Below, piece after piece: positions 44,273 to 53,327 of a stretch of 64,000 nt of DNA. Location: contig JADLDK010000017.1 in the NCBI GenBank assembly GCA_020846715.1, positions 1 to 64,000 of the forward strand. Reading direction: 5' to 3'. Each line of letters begins with the position of its first letter. The stretch's first letter is position 1. This DNA comes from Armatimonadota bacterium (GTDB lineage Bacteria > Armatimonadota > UBA5829 > DSUL01). The notes below the pieces were generated by a model. That model did no database searches, was not told the DNA's origin, and saw only the letters and a program-made list of their open reading frames with translations. The position numbers and the translations under genes were made by a program.

Positions 44273-45763
44273 ATGACGAAGAATATTCTGGCATTTGATC
44301 TGGGCGCGGAAAGCGGACGGGCTGTCGTCGGCAAACTGGGAGACGAACGGCTTGAACTGGATGTAGTGCATCGCTTCGCCAACATACCGGTGAGAACTCT
44401 CGATGGCCTGCACTGGGATGTTCTGAGACTTTTTCAGGACATGAAAGACGGCTTGCACGCTGCTACGCGGGAACGGGAAATTGCCTCTCTTGGCGTGGAC
44501 ACATGGGGGGTAGATTTCGCGCTGCTTGATAGAACTGGATCGCTGCTCGCCAATCCTCATCACTATCGCGACTCGCGCACGGATGCGATCATGGAGCAGG
44601 TCTTCGAGATCGTTTCACGTGAAGAGGTATTTGAGCAGACCGGTATCCAGTTCATGCCGCTGAACACCCTGTATCAACTCTTCGCGTTGAAGAAGCAGAA
44701 CCCCGCGCTGCTCGACGCAGCCCAGAAGATCATTATGATCCCGGATCTGTTCAACTACTGGTTCACCGGCTCCGCTGTATGCGAGTTCACGGAGGCCACC
44801 ACCAGCCAGTTTTATAATCCTGTGCAGGGTCGCTGGGCCAGCAAACTGCTTGATCAACTCCAATTGCCTGGCAGCAGACTGGGGGAGATTGTGCAACCGG
44901 GCTCTCACATCGGCAATCTGCACGAGACAGTAGCGGATGAGGTTTCTTCGGGGCGTATTCCCGTTATCGCTCCAGCCTGCCACGATACCGGGTCGGCTGT
45001 GGCAGCCGTACCGGCGCAACAGCCGGACTTCGTTTACATCTCAAGCGGCACTTGGTCTCTGGTTGGCATAGAAACGTCCGACCCCGTCATCAATGAGAAA
45101 TCGCTTAGCTACAACTTCACGAACGAAGGCGGAGTCTGCGGCACTATTCGTCTGCTGAAGAACGTGATGGGCTTGTGGATATTGCAGGAATGCCGGCGGC
45201 AATGGGAGCGTGAGGGTGTTGCCTACGACTACACACGATTGACCAAAATGGCAGCCGACGAGGAGCCTTATCGCAGTCTCCTGGACCCTGACCACGCTGC
45301 CTTTTTTACTCCCGGGGATATGCCCACACGCATCCGGACGTTCTGCGCTGAGACTTCTCAGCCCGTGCCTGAATCGCCGGGACAAATAGCGCGCGCTGCC
45401 CTGGATTCTCTGGCGCTGAAATATCGCTGGGTGATCGAGCGACTACAAGACTTGAGCGGTAGGTCCCTGAACACAGTTCACGTCGTGGGTGGCGGCACGC
45501 AGAACCGGCTCCTTCAACAGCTTACTTCAGACGCAACAGGACGTGAAGTTATTTGCGGCCCGATTGAAGCTACAGCTATCGGCAATATTCTTATGCAGGC
45601 AGTGGGCTCTGGCGTTATCGGCTCTCTCTCAGACGCCCGAGAGATAATCAGACGATCATTTGACTTGCAGACTTACACGCCTTCTTTTGAAGCACACTCT
45701 CGCATTGACGAAGCCTACGGACGGTTCAATGCTGTTTTGGAGCAGTCAAACTCGATTCTGTAG
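44273..45763 (+). CDS. rhaB: Rhamnulokinase
   Basis: Phosphorylates L-rhamnulose at O1 with ATP, the second step of L-rhamnose catabolism. The 496-residue FGGY-type kinase begins NILAFDLGAESGRAVVG and has the rhamnulokinase features LGVDTWGVDFALLD, PHHYRDSRTDAIM and the catalytic Asp in APACHDTGSAVAAVP. SSGTWSLVGIE and HVVGGGTQNRLLQQLTSDATG form the nucleotide site. Length and motifs match RhaB closely. It stands alone, with no isomerase or aldolase gene in the window. No strong ribosome-binding site precedes the ATG at 44273. Confidence 0.95.
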   Translation: MTKNILAFDLGAESGRAVVGKLGDERLELDVVHRFANIPVRTLDGLHWDVLRLFQDMKDGLHAATREREIASLGVDTWGVDFALLDRTGSLLANPHHYRDSRTDAIMEQVFEIVSREEVFEQTGIQFMPLNTLYQLFALKKQNPALLDAAQKIIMIPDLFNYWFTGSAVCEFTEATTSQFYNPVQGRWASKLLDQLQLPGSRLGEIVQPGSHIGNLHETVADEVSSGRIPVIAPACHDTGSAVAAVPAQQPDFVYISSGTWSLVGIETSDPVINEKSLSYNFTNEGGVCGTIRLLKNVMGLWILQECRRQWEREGVAYDYTRLTKMAADEEPYRSLLDPDHAAFFTPGDMPTRIRTFCAETSQPVPESPGQIARAALDSLALKYRWVIERLQDLSGRSLNTVHVVGGGTQNRLLQQLTSDATGREVICGPIEATAIGNILMQAVGSGVIGSLSDAREIIRRSFDLQTYTPSFEAHSRIDEAYGRFNAVLEQSNSIL

Positions 45764-45768
45764 AGGCT

Positions 45769-45783
45769 CCAGAGTGTCTCTGG
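45769..45783. terminator. Small hairpin after rhaB
   Basis: CCAGAG (45769-45774) and CTCTGG (45778-45783) pair around TGT, six bases after the rhaB stop; further GC-rich inverted segments follow within 30 bases. There is no T-tract, so the call is tentative. Confidence 0.35.
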
Positions 45784-45935
45784 CTCTCGGAGCTTCGGCT
45801 CTGGCTTCGTCTGTCACGATAGCGGAAACTGGCAGGAGTGAGAGGATCTCCTCAGACTGTATGGGAATGCGCAGGCTCGGGCAGATACAAGAGCGGGGAC
45901 GCGGAGCACGGACCCACGTCCCCTTCCCATCAGAA

Positions 45936-46481
45936 CTAGCTGGACTTTCTGCGCCTGAGAAGCAGACCGCCCATTCCGAGCACTCCCGTACCCATAGCCA
46001 GCAGACTGCTTGGCTCCGGTGTGATGTGCTTCGTTACTACATTGCTCCAGATTGGTCCCCACACTCCTCCCTGTCCATCGGACAACACAATGTCCGCCTG
46101 GAAGGTGATCAGTGTGGAAGGCACGCCGACCGTATGCACGACGTTCCACGGGAACCACTCTGAGACGACGATTACCTGGCTTGGCTGCGCCAGCCACTGA
46201 ATGACCTCAGTCACCGCGCCGTTGGGAGGCGTTATCTCAGCGTGCCAGGATACCTCGTCAATGTGAAGCGGTCGCCCCTCGTTGCCCGCCCAGCCGATGT
46301 GAGCCCAGAATGTCTCAGTATCATCGGGTGGAATCTCGATGATTTGCGCAAGGCTCGACGCAGGAGCGTGGTAAGTTGGGTCTATCTCAAGATACGGTCC
46401 CTGCTGTGCCCAGGACCGGTTGCCGCAACTAAAGAGCGCGACGATCGCTGCCGTAAGCACCAGCGCTTTCGCAGCTTTCAT
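45936..46481 (-). CDS. PEP-CTERM sorted secreted protein
   Basis: From the ATG at 46481 (GGAGGAACAC upstream) the protein is 181 residues. It has a signal peptide (about 1-25), a beta-rich body and a C-terminal PEP-CTERM signal: PEPSS, then a hydrophobic helix (LLAMGTGVLGMGGLLL) and the basic end RRRKSS. PEP-CTERM proteins are cut and anchored or released by an exosortase, which must be encoded elsewhere. The body is unrecognised. A long leader with a good promoter (46601-46629) and several hairpins precedes it. Confidence 0.9.
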   Translation of the reverse strand: MKAAKALVLTAAIVALFSCGNRSWAQQGPYLEIDPTYHAPASSLAQIIEIPPDDTETFWAHIGWAGNEGRPLHIDEVSWHAEITPPNGAVTEVIQWLAQPSQVIVVSEWFPWNVVHTVGVPSTLITFQADIVLSDGQGGVWGPIWSNVVTKHITPEPSSLLAMGTGVLGMGGLLLRRRKSS

Positions 46482-46595
46482 GTGTTCCTCCTTCTGCAGT
46501 GGCAGAGGCGGCCGAATTACCCACCTCTCTGCGGGTCTGGCTCCCGCTTTTTGCAAGCCTGCGCCCGCCGGAATATCCGGAAGCAGCAGCAGGCT
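46482..46595 (-). promoter_or_regulatory. Structured leader RNA of the PEP-CTERM gene
   Basis: Between the predicted transcription start (near 46594) and the ATG lie about 112 bases with three nested inverted repeats. AGCCTGC/GCAGGCT (46589-46595 and 46556-46562) encloses an inner CCGGA-ATA-TCCGG hairpin (46568-46580). A GCGGG/CCCGC hairpin (46531-46547) follows, then an AGAGG/CCTCT pair before the ribosome-binding site. It may be a riboswitch or other cis-regulatory RNA. It does not match the c-di-GMP, glycine, TPP or cobalamin consensus that I know. Confidence 0.5.
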
Positions 46596-46600
46596 CCATT

Positions 46601-46629
46601 ATTATATCACCAAATGCTAATGCGAACAA
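46601..46629 (-). promoter_or_regulatory. Sigma-70-type promoter of the PEP-CTERM gene
   Basis: Read on the minus strand, TTGTTC (46624-46629) and TATAAT (46601-46606) are separated by 17 bases. This is a near-consensus promoter about 120 bases upstream of the ATG. Confidence 0.65.
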
Positions 46630-46741
46630 CATGCACGTCGAGTACGCAAATATACCTGTTTTGCGAATCACCTCGTGACTCCGATGGTGGCCACATCTCA
46701 CGCCGGGGAGGTACAAAGCATCCTGACGCTGCGGGGTGAGG

Positions 46742-48058
46742 TTACCTTTGTACCGTCCAGACCATGTCTGTACCTTTTCCAAACTGGTCGTTCTCGGGTG
46801 CCGGTTTCCCACCGTTGACCACAAGATCAGAGCCTACGCTGTAGAGAATATAGCCGCGACCCTGACGGCGAAATTTGAACGGCTTTCCTGAGAAAGGGTC
46901 GTTACCAATCCGGCAACGAGAGCTCTGCGCCATGGACAGATTCTCGGGATAGATTCCTTTCTCTGTCTTGTAGCGCTCCACCGCCAGCATCGTTTTTGTT
47001 GCCTCCACATTAGTCTGGCCCCTTATGACGGCCGTCCGGGCTCTGGTGAAAACAGGCATTGTTGTTCTAGCAAGTGTTGCCCACCGCGGTATGGGATCTA
47101 TGACTACCTTCTCTGCAGCTCGATCGCCAGTCTCTCGATAGGATCTGCCCAGTAGCTCAATGTAACGCGCATAGGCGTCAAGTATGGCAGCCTCATTCGC
47201 GTACATCACTGCCCGATAGGGCAGCGCCCAGACCTTACCCAACGCACCCTCACGCCTTTTGTCCCGCGCTGGCAAACCGAAGTCCTGTTCGAACAGAACA
47301 TGCGATACTGCACGCTCGTACATCACCGCCTGGCGCATAGGGTTGGGTGAGAGTATCTGATCGAGGGTCTGGCAGAGTTTTGCGGTTTGCTCATCGGAGA
47401 AGTCTGCAGCTTCAAGGCCGTGTTGGATTGCAGCACAGCACAAGTTGACACCAGCCAGTCGTCCCAACAGCCCAATCATAGCCTGGCGCTTCGAGAGCGT
47501 CTTCGATAGCCGGGCGATCGCAATGATGTCATCGGTCGCACCGGCTGTGTCTCCAACTCGAGACCGTAGCACTGCACGCGTTGAAAGCGCCCGGACTGCA
47601 TAACCCAGAGCGCTGAACGCTAGTAAGTGGTCGTCACCCTGTCCCGGGAAAAAATAGTTACCAACGGACAGGGCTTCCGGCGAAGCAGCCGCAGTGAAAT
47701 CACTTAGCGCAGGACCCAGTTTGTTAAGCGCTGAGTGCGCCACTGCGACATCGAGTGCGGAAGGACTGCCGTTATGCGAACTACGGATCCTCATCATCGC
47801 CGTATTCTCCTGCTCGGACAATTTCACTGCCCGCAGTTTACGCGCTGCCGCTTCGAAGGTCTGCGCGCCACGGCTGTGTCCTTCGCCAACGATATCTGCC
47901 AGAGTAATCGGCTCACCGCGGGCCGCGATGGCACGTACCTCCGTCTCAACCTGGCGTCCAAACCAGAGTGTGGCAGCGCCGGCGACCACGTAAAACACCA
48001 CCAGAAGAACGATGGCTGCTTTAATTAGAACTACCAAGACTCTTTTGATTCGTTTCAT
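46742..48058 (-). CDS. Membrane-anchored protein with pseudopilin-like C-terminus
   Basis: The 438-residue protein has one N-terminal membrane segment (about 8-33), a long helical periplasmic region and a C-terminal part resembling type II secretion pseudopilins. That part reads TKTMLAVERYKTEKGIYPENL, then DPFSGKPFKFRRQGRGYILYSVGSDLVVNGG. The same arrangement occurs in Planctomycetota/Armatimonadota proteins of unknown role. Its ATG overlaps the anti-sigma-like gene by four bases, so it belongs to the sigma-factor operon. Whether it senses, or is controlled by, that sigma factor is open. Confidence 0.75.
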   Translation of the reverse strand: MKRIKRVLVVLIKAAIVLLVVFYVVAGAATLWFGRQVETEVRAIAARGEPITLADIVGEGHSRGAQTFEAAARKLRAVKLSEQENTAMMRIRSSHNGSPSALDVAVAHSALNKLGPALSDFTAAASPEALSVGNYFFPGQGDDHLLAFSALGYAVRALSTRAVLRSRVGDTAGATDDIIAIARLSKTLSKRQAMIGLLGRLAGVNLCCAAIQHGLEAADFSDEQTAKLCQTLDQILSPNPMRQAVMYERAVSHVLFEQDFGLPARDKRREGALGKVWALPYRAVMYANEAAILDAYARYIELLGRSYRETGDRAAEKVVIDPIPRWATLARTTMPVFTRARTAVIRGQTNVEATKTMLAVERYKTEKGIYPENLSMAQSSRCRIGNDPFSGKPFKFRRQGRGYILYSVGSDLVVNGGKPAPENDQFGKGTDMVWTVQR

Positions 48059-48378
48059 CGCATTTCTCCAGGATATAGGTGCGCGCGCATTTTCTGAATC
48101 TGCGCGGCGGCGCTTGCGAGCGTCACTCCCTGCGGCGCGTTTCTAATAGCGAGCTGTTCGAGCCTTGCATCTCTGGCGGAGTCAATCACGCTGGCCGCGA
48201 GTATCCACAGCAGCGAAAACGTGAGCGCCGCCACCCAGCGCAAACGCCCTGCGGCTGCCCTTCTGAGCGAGTCCGATTGCGCCCGCCGGGCCGCCGCCAA
48301 GACACTTTCCCGAACATCGTCAGGAACTTCTGGATCGTAGAGCTTACGCAATCTGATTTCTATCTCAGTGTCATCCAT
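48055..48378 (-). CDS. Putative anti-sigma factor, small membrane protein
   Basis: The 107-residue protein has a charged N-terminal region (about 1-40, DDTEIEIRLRKLYDPEVPDDV), one membrane segment (about 46-64) and a short outer tail. It overlaps the end of the ECF sigma gene by eight bases and the next gene by four, the usual arrangement for membrane anti-sigma factors. There is no zinc-binding HxxxCxxC motif, so it would be a non-zinc type. The role is inferred from position and topology. Confidence 0.65.
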   Translation of the reverse strand: MDDTEIEIRLRKLYDPEVPDDVRESVLAAARRAQSDSLRRAAAGRLRWVAALTFSLLWILAASVIDSARDARLEQLAIRNAPQGVTLASAAAQIQKMRAHLYPGEMR

Positions 48379-48934
48379 CCGGAAGTACCTCCATTGTTCG
48401 ACGCAGCTTGCCTATTGCATAGCGGTAGCGGCTTGCCGCCGTGTTGGCGGATATACCGAGCACACTACCGATCTCTGCGAAGGTCATCTCATCCAGCACT
48501 TTGAGAGAGACCACCTCACGCTGCTCTACGGGAAGCCTCGTCACCGCTTCTCGCAAGCCACCTAAGCCGTCAACTACCGCTTCGCTGGCGGGCAGGTCAG
48601 TGTCAAGGGGCGCCGTGGGCCTTCGTTTGCGCTGGCGCAAGATAGTAATTGAAGCGTTGCGGGCAGCACGGAACAGGAATCTGGCCAATCTCACGCCAGA
48701 ACAGGGAAGCTGGTCCCTCCGGGCCAGACGCGCAAAGACCTCCTGCACTGCGTCCTGAGCGTCATCGGAAGAGCCTGTTACGCCGAGAGCATAGCGATAC
48801 AGAGACGGACCATAGAGATCGTACGCCGCCTCCAGATCGCATGCGCTCTCCACAGCCGCTTTGTGCCCTGCACCGATGACCAACCCGTCCCGCACTGTCT
48901 CGCTCACATCCTTCTTGACGCTGCCCGCTGTCAA
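48371..48934 (-). CDS. RNA polymerase ECF sigma factor
   Basis: The protein has sigma region 2 (YDLYGPSLYRYALGVTGSSDDAQDAVQEVF-type sequence, with the usual DA.D..QEVF) and region 4 (LPVEQREVVSLKVLDEMTF, then AEIGSVLGISANTAASRYRYAIGKLR helix-turn-helix). It should direct RNA polymerase to a small regulon, probably including its own operon. The longest frame starts with TTG at 48934 without a ribosome-binding site; GTG codons slightly downstream are possible. Two overlapping genes follow: an anti-sigma-like protein and a pseudopilin-like protein. Confidence 0.9.
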   Translation of the reverse strand: MTAGSVKKDVSETVRDGLVIGAGHKAAVESACDLEAAYDLYGPSLYRYALGVTGSSDDAQDAVQEVFARLARRDQLPCSGVRLARFLFRAARNASITILRQRKRRPTAPLDTDLPASEAVVDGLGGLREAVTRLPVEQREVVSLKVLDEMTFAEIGSVLGISANTAASRYRYAIGKLRRTMEVLPDG

Positions 48935-49058
48935 AACTGTCTACTTCGACGAAAAAAACCTTGAAGAAAAACAGAAGACGAGGACTGAGTGGGCATTGCG
49001 CCGCTAGCGACCAATTCAGTTACGGTTCATCCGCCTGAATACTTCAGCAAAGAAAGAA

Positions 49059-49098
49059 CGGCCGCAGCGCCGTCTTGATTGAACTCGCGCTGCGGCCG
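49059..49098 (-). terminator. Strong terminator of the mosaic-protein gene
   Basis: CGGCCGCAGCGC (49059-49070) pairs perfectly with GCGCTGCGGCCG (49087-49098), a 12-bp stem with a 16-base loop. On the minus strand it is followed by TTCTTTCTTT, just after the stop of the 49146-52094 gene. Confidence 0.85.
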
Positions 49099-49145
49099 CA
49101 ATCTAACTGGATTCAGGTCTTCAGATGACCTGTAAGAGAAGGTCA

Positions 49146-52094
49146 CTACAACTCTGGCAGCGTTCCTCCCACATTCTGGATGTCTTCCGGTCCGCGGATG
49201 GTCAGCGCCCGCCCTCCAGTTTCTGTAGCCGTAGAGATACCCGTGACAGCAAGGACGTCTCCCTCACTGAAGTGCATCAGCTCCGCAAACGGCCCCATGT
49301 TCACGCGTACGGGTATGTCACTGTCACCAATGACGACTCCCTGACCCGGGAGAATCCCAATGACCTTCGCCACTGTACGCACCAGTGTACAGGTATTGTT
49401 GGCCCCGTACGGATAGACCATAGGCTGGGTGGACGGCAGCGGAGCGCCACCGATCGCCCGAATATTCAGATTGGTCGGCGCTATCTCCACGGAAGCGGGG
49501 TAGGGGATGATCATCTGCGCCAGCACCGTCGGCTCATAGCCACCCGGAAGCACCACGCCCTGCAGGCAAACCAGGGTTCCAACCGGATACATCTGCGAGG
49601 TTTCGATGCGCAGTGCGCAGCGGCCGTTCGGGTCCTGTACGTACAGGGCGGGCTGGTGCGAAACGTAGTCCGTCCCGGTGACAACCGCCAGATTGACGAT
49701 TACCGGGACACCCGGAGCGGAATCCCTGGGAGTGCATGGGTCATCGGGCCCCGTTGTCGGGATGCAGGGCTGGATGCACTCAAAGCACGTCCACGGATCC
49801 CAGTTGTCTGGCTCCGAGTAAAGATGGTCCTTCAGCACATCTACCACGGCGAGATACTTCCCTGGAGACGTGCACTTGAAAATCGTCGTCCAGGGGAAGC
49901 GTCCGTAGTCATTTGTCGTCACGGTTCCGGCCTGACCAAGCCCCTGGTTATCCACCAGGTCCGGACATCCCGGAATGATATCATACGGATAAGTCGAGGT
50001 CTTGTGGAAATCCCATCCGGTCAACTGAACGTCTTCACCAATCCGGTAGATTTTCTTGTCCGTGAAGACCTTGAGTTCATGAGGCGGGCCAAACATATCG
50101 GTTTCCGGCCAGCCACCCATGCCACCGTCTCCATCTCCGTCAATGTCCTCGCCACCGTCGAAGTCAGAGTCGTTATCGGAGTCGCAGTCGCACTCACTTC
50201 GCAAGCCATCACCGTCCACGTCAGCGAATCCGGGTGGAGCGGCATCATTGTCGTGTCCGGCGTGGTCGCGCTCTTCATGAAACGTGTAGGCTTCAATCTC
50301 ACGTTTATCTGGCACTTCATCTTTGTCGGTGTCTGGATCGTTATGTAAAGAGCAGAACGGACGAGGATTTTGCTCGTCAAAGTCCATCAGACCATCGCCG
50401 TCAGAATCCGTTGTTACAGACGCTTCGTTTTTCCGTCCCACCTTAGCGCCTGCCGGTAAGGCCCAGGTGGCGTCGTTGCGGGCGACCCAGTTATCAAACA
50501 GGACCCAGCCTGACGGATTGCCCGGCCACGGATCCAGAATATGGACCATTTGGAGGGGGGGGGCGTTTTGACCGAGATCTATCTCGTACCATCCATCACA
50601 CACCACCACATGGTTGGGCACGCCACAGATCATAGGGCCGTTCGCAAGCCTGGCCTGAAACTGTGCAAAGCTGGCTTTGGCGGCGCCAAAATACGGGTTG
50701 TACGTGACACCGCCGCCAAGCGTCAGCGCCCAGGTGACCGCAGTGGTTACCTCAGCGTCGCTAAAGCCCCGGTCGTGCCCCAGATCCCCTTCCGGTCCCG
50801 GCAGATCACCGTTGCGGATGTGGTAGGAGATACGATCCTGGAACAGGTCCCCCCCAAAAAAATGATTCAACATCTGCGTGCAACCGCGCGCGCAGTAGAA
50901 GGCGCAGTGCCCACAGGTCCCCACGTGCGCGGCCGTCTGCGGATGCGCAGCGTCCCATGCCTGCCCGGCGAAACGGAAAGGATCGCATCCCGGTCTGCCG
51001 CGTCCATTCTGGTTGCTCGGGGCGCCGCCTCCAAAGGCGTCCTGGTCCCAGATACAGACGAGTTGTGAATCCCGATGTTGAAGTCTCAGGCCGACACCGT
51101 AATAAAGAATGCCTGTAGCGGCAAGTTTGACATCTCCACTGCTCGGCGCAGGCGGAGGCGTGCTCATAATCGCGAACGTCCACACTGCCGCTTCTTCCAG
51201 GTACGGCTGACCGGACGGCTTCACTCTGACACGCCAGTAGTAGACTCCAGGAGCCAGACCAGAGTTGACGCCCGATTGTGGACCCGGTTGTGAAGGAGGA
51301 GAAAATACCTGATTAATCTCCGGAGTGGAAAAAGTAGGATCGTCGTCCACCTGCAGGTTGTATTGCTCTGCCCACGCGGGACCGTCGAAGGAGAACGACA
51401 CCAGGTTATTCTCAAAAGCCGTCGCGTCCAGAGGCTCCAACTGAACAGGATTTTGATTGATCGAGCTGATCTGAGATGCCCGCGGACCATAGTCCAGGAA
51501 GCCCCAGTCTTTGGGGCTGTCACTGTCGTATCCGCTTGGCAGGCGAGCAATACTCGCCCCTGCCTGGAGAGTGGAAATGTCCACAAAATCTCCTGAAGTC
51601 CATTTCCCTGCCGCTACAGCATCAGATTCAACGGCGCCACCACTGTAACCACCCGTTTGGCTCCACGAGATGAAGTCTGCGAGATTCGCTGGTGTTATGG
51701 CTGCAGATGTGTAGAGTCCGACTTCGTCCTCAGCGGCAAAAACAGAGCCGGATCCAGAGTAGAGGTCAATGACACCATCTGAAGCGTCAAGATCGTCCGT
51801 ACCGCCGCTGAAATGGACAATGGCGTAGTGATGCGACTGAAGAGAAACGGCCGGTGGAACGGCGTACGATAAAGGCGCCCCAGATGGCTTTCCCTGCAGA
51901 ATCGTCCAGCCGCCCAGCGCCACATCAGACGGGCCAGAATTGTAGAGCTTTACGCTCGCGCCTGTTGCGCTGCGACCGAGCGATGCGCCTAACGGCACAA
52001 CCTCATCTATGACAACACTCGCGCCAGCACAAGGCACGAGAGAGAATACGGCGCCAGCCGCAAAAGCGCCCATGTAAAGCATTCGTGCAAACAT
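49146..52094 (-). CDS. Secreted mosaic protein: lamin-tail, C39-like peptidase, thrombospondin-type-3 repeats, OB-like modules
   Basis: The 982-residue product has a signal peptide (about 1-25), then a lamin-tail domain (about 26-145; SVKLYNSGPSDVALGGWTI) and an FN3-like domain (about 210-320). A papain/C39-like region covers about 385-560; YCARGCTQMLNHFFGG (about 400) and NHVVVCDGWYE (about 495) hold a likely Cys and His, and VHILDPWPG the third residue. Calcium-binding type-3 repeats (DSDGDGLMDFDE, DPDTDKDEVPD and more) cover about 560-665. After a further sandwich domain, two OB-like modules (about 800-975) end the protein. It is probably a cell-surface or extracellular protease-like protein; peptidase activity is not certain. 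Confidence 0.78.
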   Translation of the reverse strand: MFARMLYMGAFAAGAVFSLVPCAGASVVIDEVVPLGASLGRSATGASVKLYNSGPSDVALGGWTILQGKPSGAPLSYAVPPAVSLQSHHYAIVHFSGGTDDLDASDGVIDLYSGSGSVFAAEDEVGLYTSAAITPANLADFISWSQTGGYSGGAVESDAVAAGKWTSGDFVDISTLQAGASIARLPSGYDSDSPKDWGFLDYGPRASQISSINQNPVQLEPLDATAFENNLVSFSFDGPAWAEQYNLQVDDDPTFSTPEINQVFSPPSQPGPQSGVNSGLAPGVYYWRVRVKPSGQPYLEEAAVWTFAIMSTPPPAPSSGDVKLAATGILYYGVGLRLQHRDSQLVCIWDQDAFGGGAPSNQNGRGRPGCDPFRFAGQAWDAAHPQTAAHVGTCGHCAFYCARGCTQMLNHFFGGDLFQDRISYHIRNGDLPGPEGDLGHDRGFSDAEVTTAVTWALTLGGGVTYNPYFGAAKASFAQFQARLANGPMICGVPNHVVVCDGWYEIDLGQNAPPLQMVHILDPWPGNPSGWVLFDNWVARNDATWALPAGAKVGRKNEASVTTDSDGDGLMDFDEQNPRPFCSLHNDPDTDKDEVPDKREIEAYTFHEERDHAGHDNDAAPPGFADVDGDGLRSECDCDSDNDSDFDGGEDIDGDGDGGMGGWPETDMFGPPHELKVFTDKKIYRIGEDVQLTGWDFHKTSTYPYDIIPGCPDLVDNQGLGQAGTVTTNDYGRFPWTTIFKCTSPGKYLAVVDVLKDHLYSEPDNWDPWTCFECIQPCIPTTGPDDPCTPRDSAPGVPVIVNLAVVTGTDYVSHQPALYVQDPNGRCALRIETSQMYPVGTLVCLQGVVLPGGYEPTVLAQMIIPYPASVEIAPTNLNIRAIGGAPLPSTQPMVYPYGANNTCTLVRTVAKVIGILPGQGVVIGDSDIPVRVNMGPFAELMHFSEGDVLAVTGISTATETGGRALTIRGPEDIQNVGGTLPEL

Positions 52095-52196
52095 CGCACT
52101 CTCCTGTTCTGAACGTCAACCACCTGGATCACCGCTTCTGACAGGGCGGCGCTGTGCAGTTACTGCATTGTAACCGCAATGATGCTTGTCACTATC

Positions 52197-52224
52197 ATTA
52201 TAGGCGTAAAGCGGACGGCGTCAA
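52197..52224 (-). promoter_or_regulatory. Sigma-70-type promoter of the mosaic-protein gene
   Basis: On the minus strand TTGACG (52219-52224) and TATAAT (52197-52202) are separated by 16 bases, about 100 bases before the ATG at 52094. The leader contains a small TGCAG-TAA-CTGCA hairpin. Confidence 0.7.
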
Positions 52225-52267
52225 GAGATAATCGCGAAGAAAGGTACCGTTTGCCGATGCCGCAGTG

Positions 52268-53110
52268 TCAGGCTGATTGTGTCACTGCGCCTGGAACAAG
52301 CGCCTGACCGTTCTCCCGAACCGTTGGAAAATGGCGGCCCCTCAGCACTTCGCCAGGCTGCACTTCCACGTACTCCTCCACGAGATGTCCGCGTCCGTCC
52401 GGTTCATAACGGGTGTAGCCGGGCATGTAGTGAAGGGCGACGGCGCGGCGTGGGATGTCACTGCGGTTGTAGTACGTTCCGTGCCAGGTGAGGCAATGGT
52501 GGAACATGCAACACCCACTCTTGACTTCGCACGGGACCACTTCCAGTCGGGCATCGGCAGGTAGGAAAGACTCGTCGTCGAAGGTTGGCTGGAAATTCTC
52601 ATTCCCTCGCAAGCCGCCCGGTACAGCGCCCCAGTTGTGGCTTCTGGGGACGACATTCATGCACCCGTTTTCGATGCTTGCGTTGTCCAGGGCAACCCAG
52701 CAACTTACCAGGTCTGCCGGCTGAATAATGGGCCAGTAGGGGTGGTCCTGATGCCAGTCTGTCGGTGCGCCAACGCGAGGAGGTTTGTATTGAATCTGAT
52801 CGTGCCACAGGCGCACCGTGTCCTCACCCATAAGCTGCGAGACCATTTCAGTGATGTTGGCCTGGTAAATCAGATTGTGAAAGAGTGGATCGGCCTGCCA
52901 GATGTTGACAATTTGTACAACGACGTGATCGCTGCCCTCTATCTCATCGCCAACGAGATTGCTCACAGAATCCGCGCCGCTTTTCTCGCCACGCGTGACC
53001 TGTAACACGCGCTCTTTCATTTCCTCAATCTGGTCCGCTTCCAGGACAGGTGTGTCCAGCACGAGGTAACCGTTATCGCGGAAAAACTCGACCTGAGCGT
53101 CATTCAACAT
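52268..53110 (-). CDS. Phytanoyl-CoA dioxygenase (PhyH) family Fe(II)/2-oxoglutarate enzyme
   Basis: Non-heme iron oxygenase using 2-oxoglutarate. The 280-residue protein has the iron triad His120 and Asp122 in DWHQDHPYW and His210 in LTWHGTYYN, with Arg221 or Arg222 in IPRRAVALHYMPG binding 2-oxoglutarate. Length fits the family. There is no signal peptide. GGGAGGA precedes the ATG. It lies 217 bases downstream of the mutarotase-fold gene, so it may be separately transcribed. Bacterial PhyH proteins act on many small molecules; no substrate can be assigned. Confidence 0.9.
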   Translation of the reverse strand: MLNDAQVEFFRDNGYLVLDTPVLEADQIEEMKERVLQVTRGEKSGADSVSNLVGDEIEGSDHVVVQIVNIWQADPLFHNLIYQANITEMVSQLMGEDTVRLWHDQIQYKPPRVGAPTDWHQDHPYWPIIQPADLVSCWVALDNASIENGCMNVVPRSHNWGAVPGGLRGNENFQPTFDDESFLPADARLEVVPCEVKSGCCMFHHCLTWHGTYYNRSDIPRRAVALHYMPGYTRYEPDGRGHLVEEYVEVQPGEVLRGRHFPTVRENGQALVPGAVTQSA

Positions 53111-53327
53111 AGAAGTGTCCTCCCTTGATGCGTCGCCACGCTACGACCTGATAACGTTTTACCACGAATGGATTTTTCTGTGCTTGTTATTGGGCTAGCC
53201 GGTCACAATCTGTGCACAGGATCGCCTGAGTTTTCCCGACTTCTGAGTGGCGCCGCGGCCACCGCAGGGTCTGTGGACCGCAGCAGCCAATTACCCTCGC
53301 CGCTGAAAGAGGGCATGCGCAGGCTAC

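Noticed and set aside
46482-46595. c-di-GMP-I riboswitch
   Set aside because: The conserved core sequences of that class are absent although the leader is clearly structured.
49125-50348. 407-residue plus-strand open frame
   Set aside because: Antisense shadow of the mosaic-protein gene; its length comes from codon bias of the real frame.
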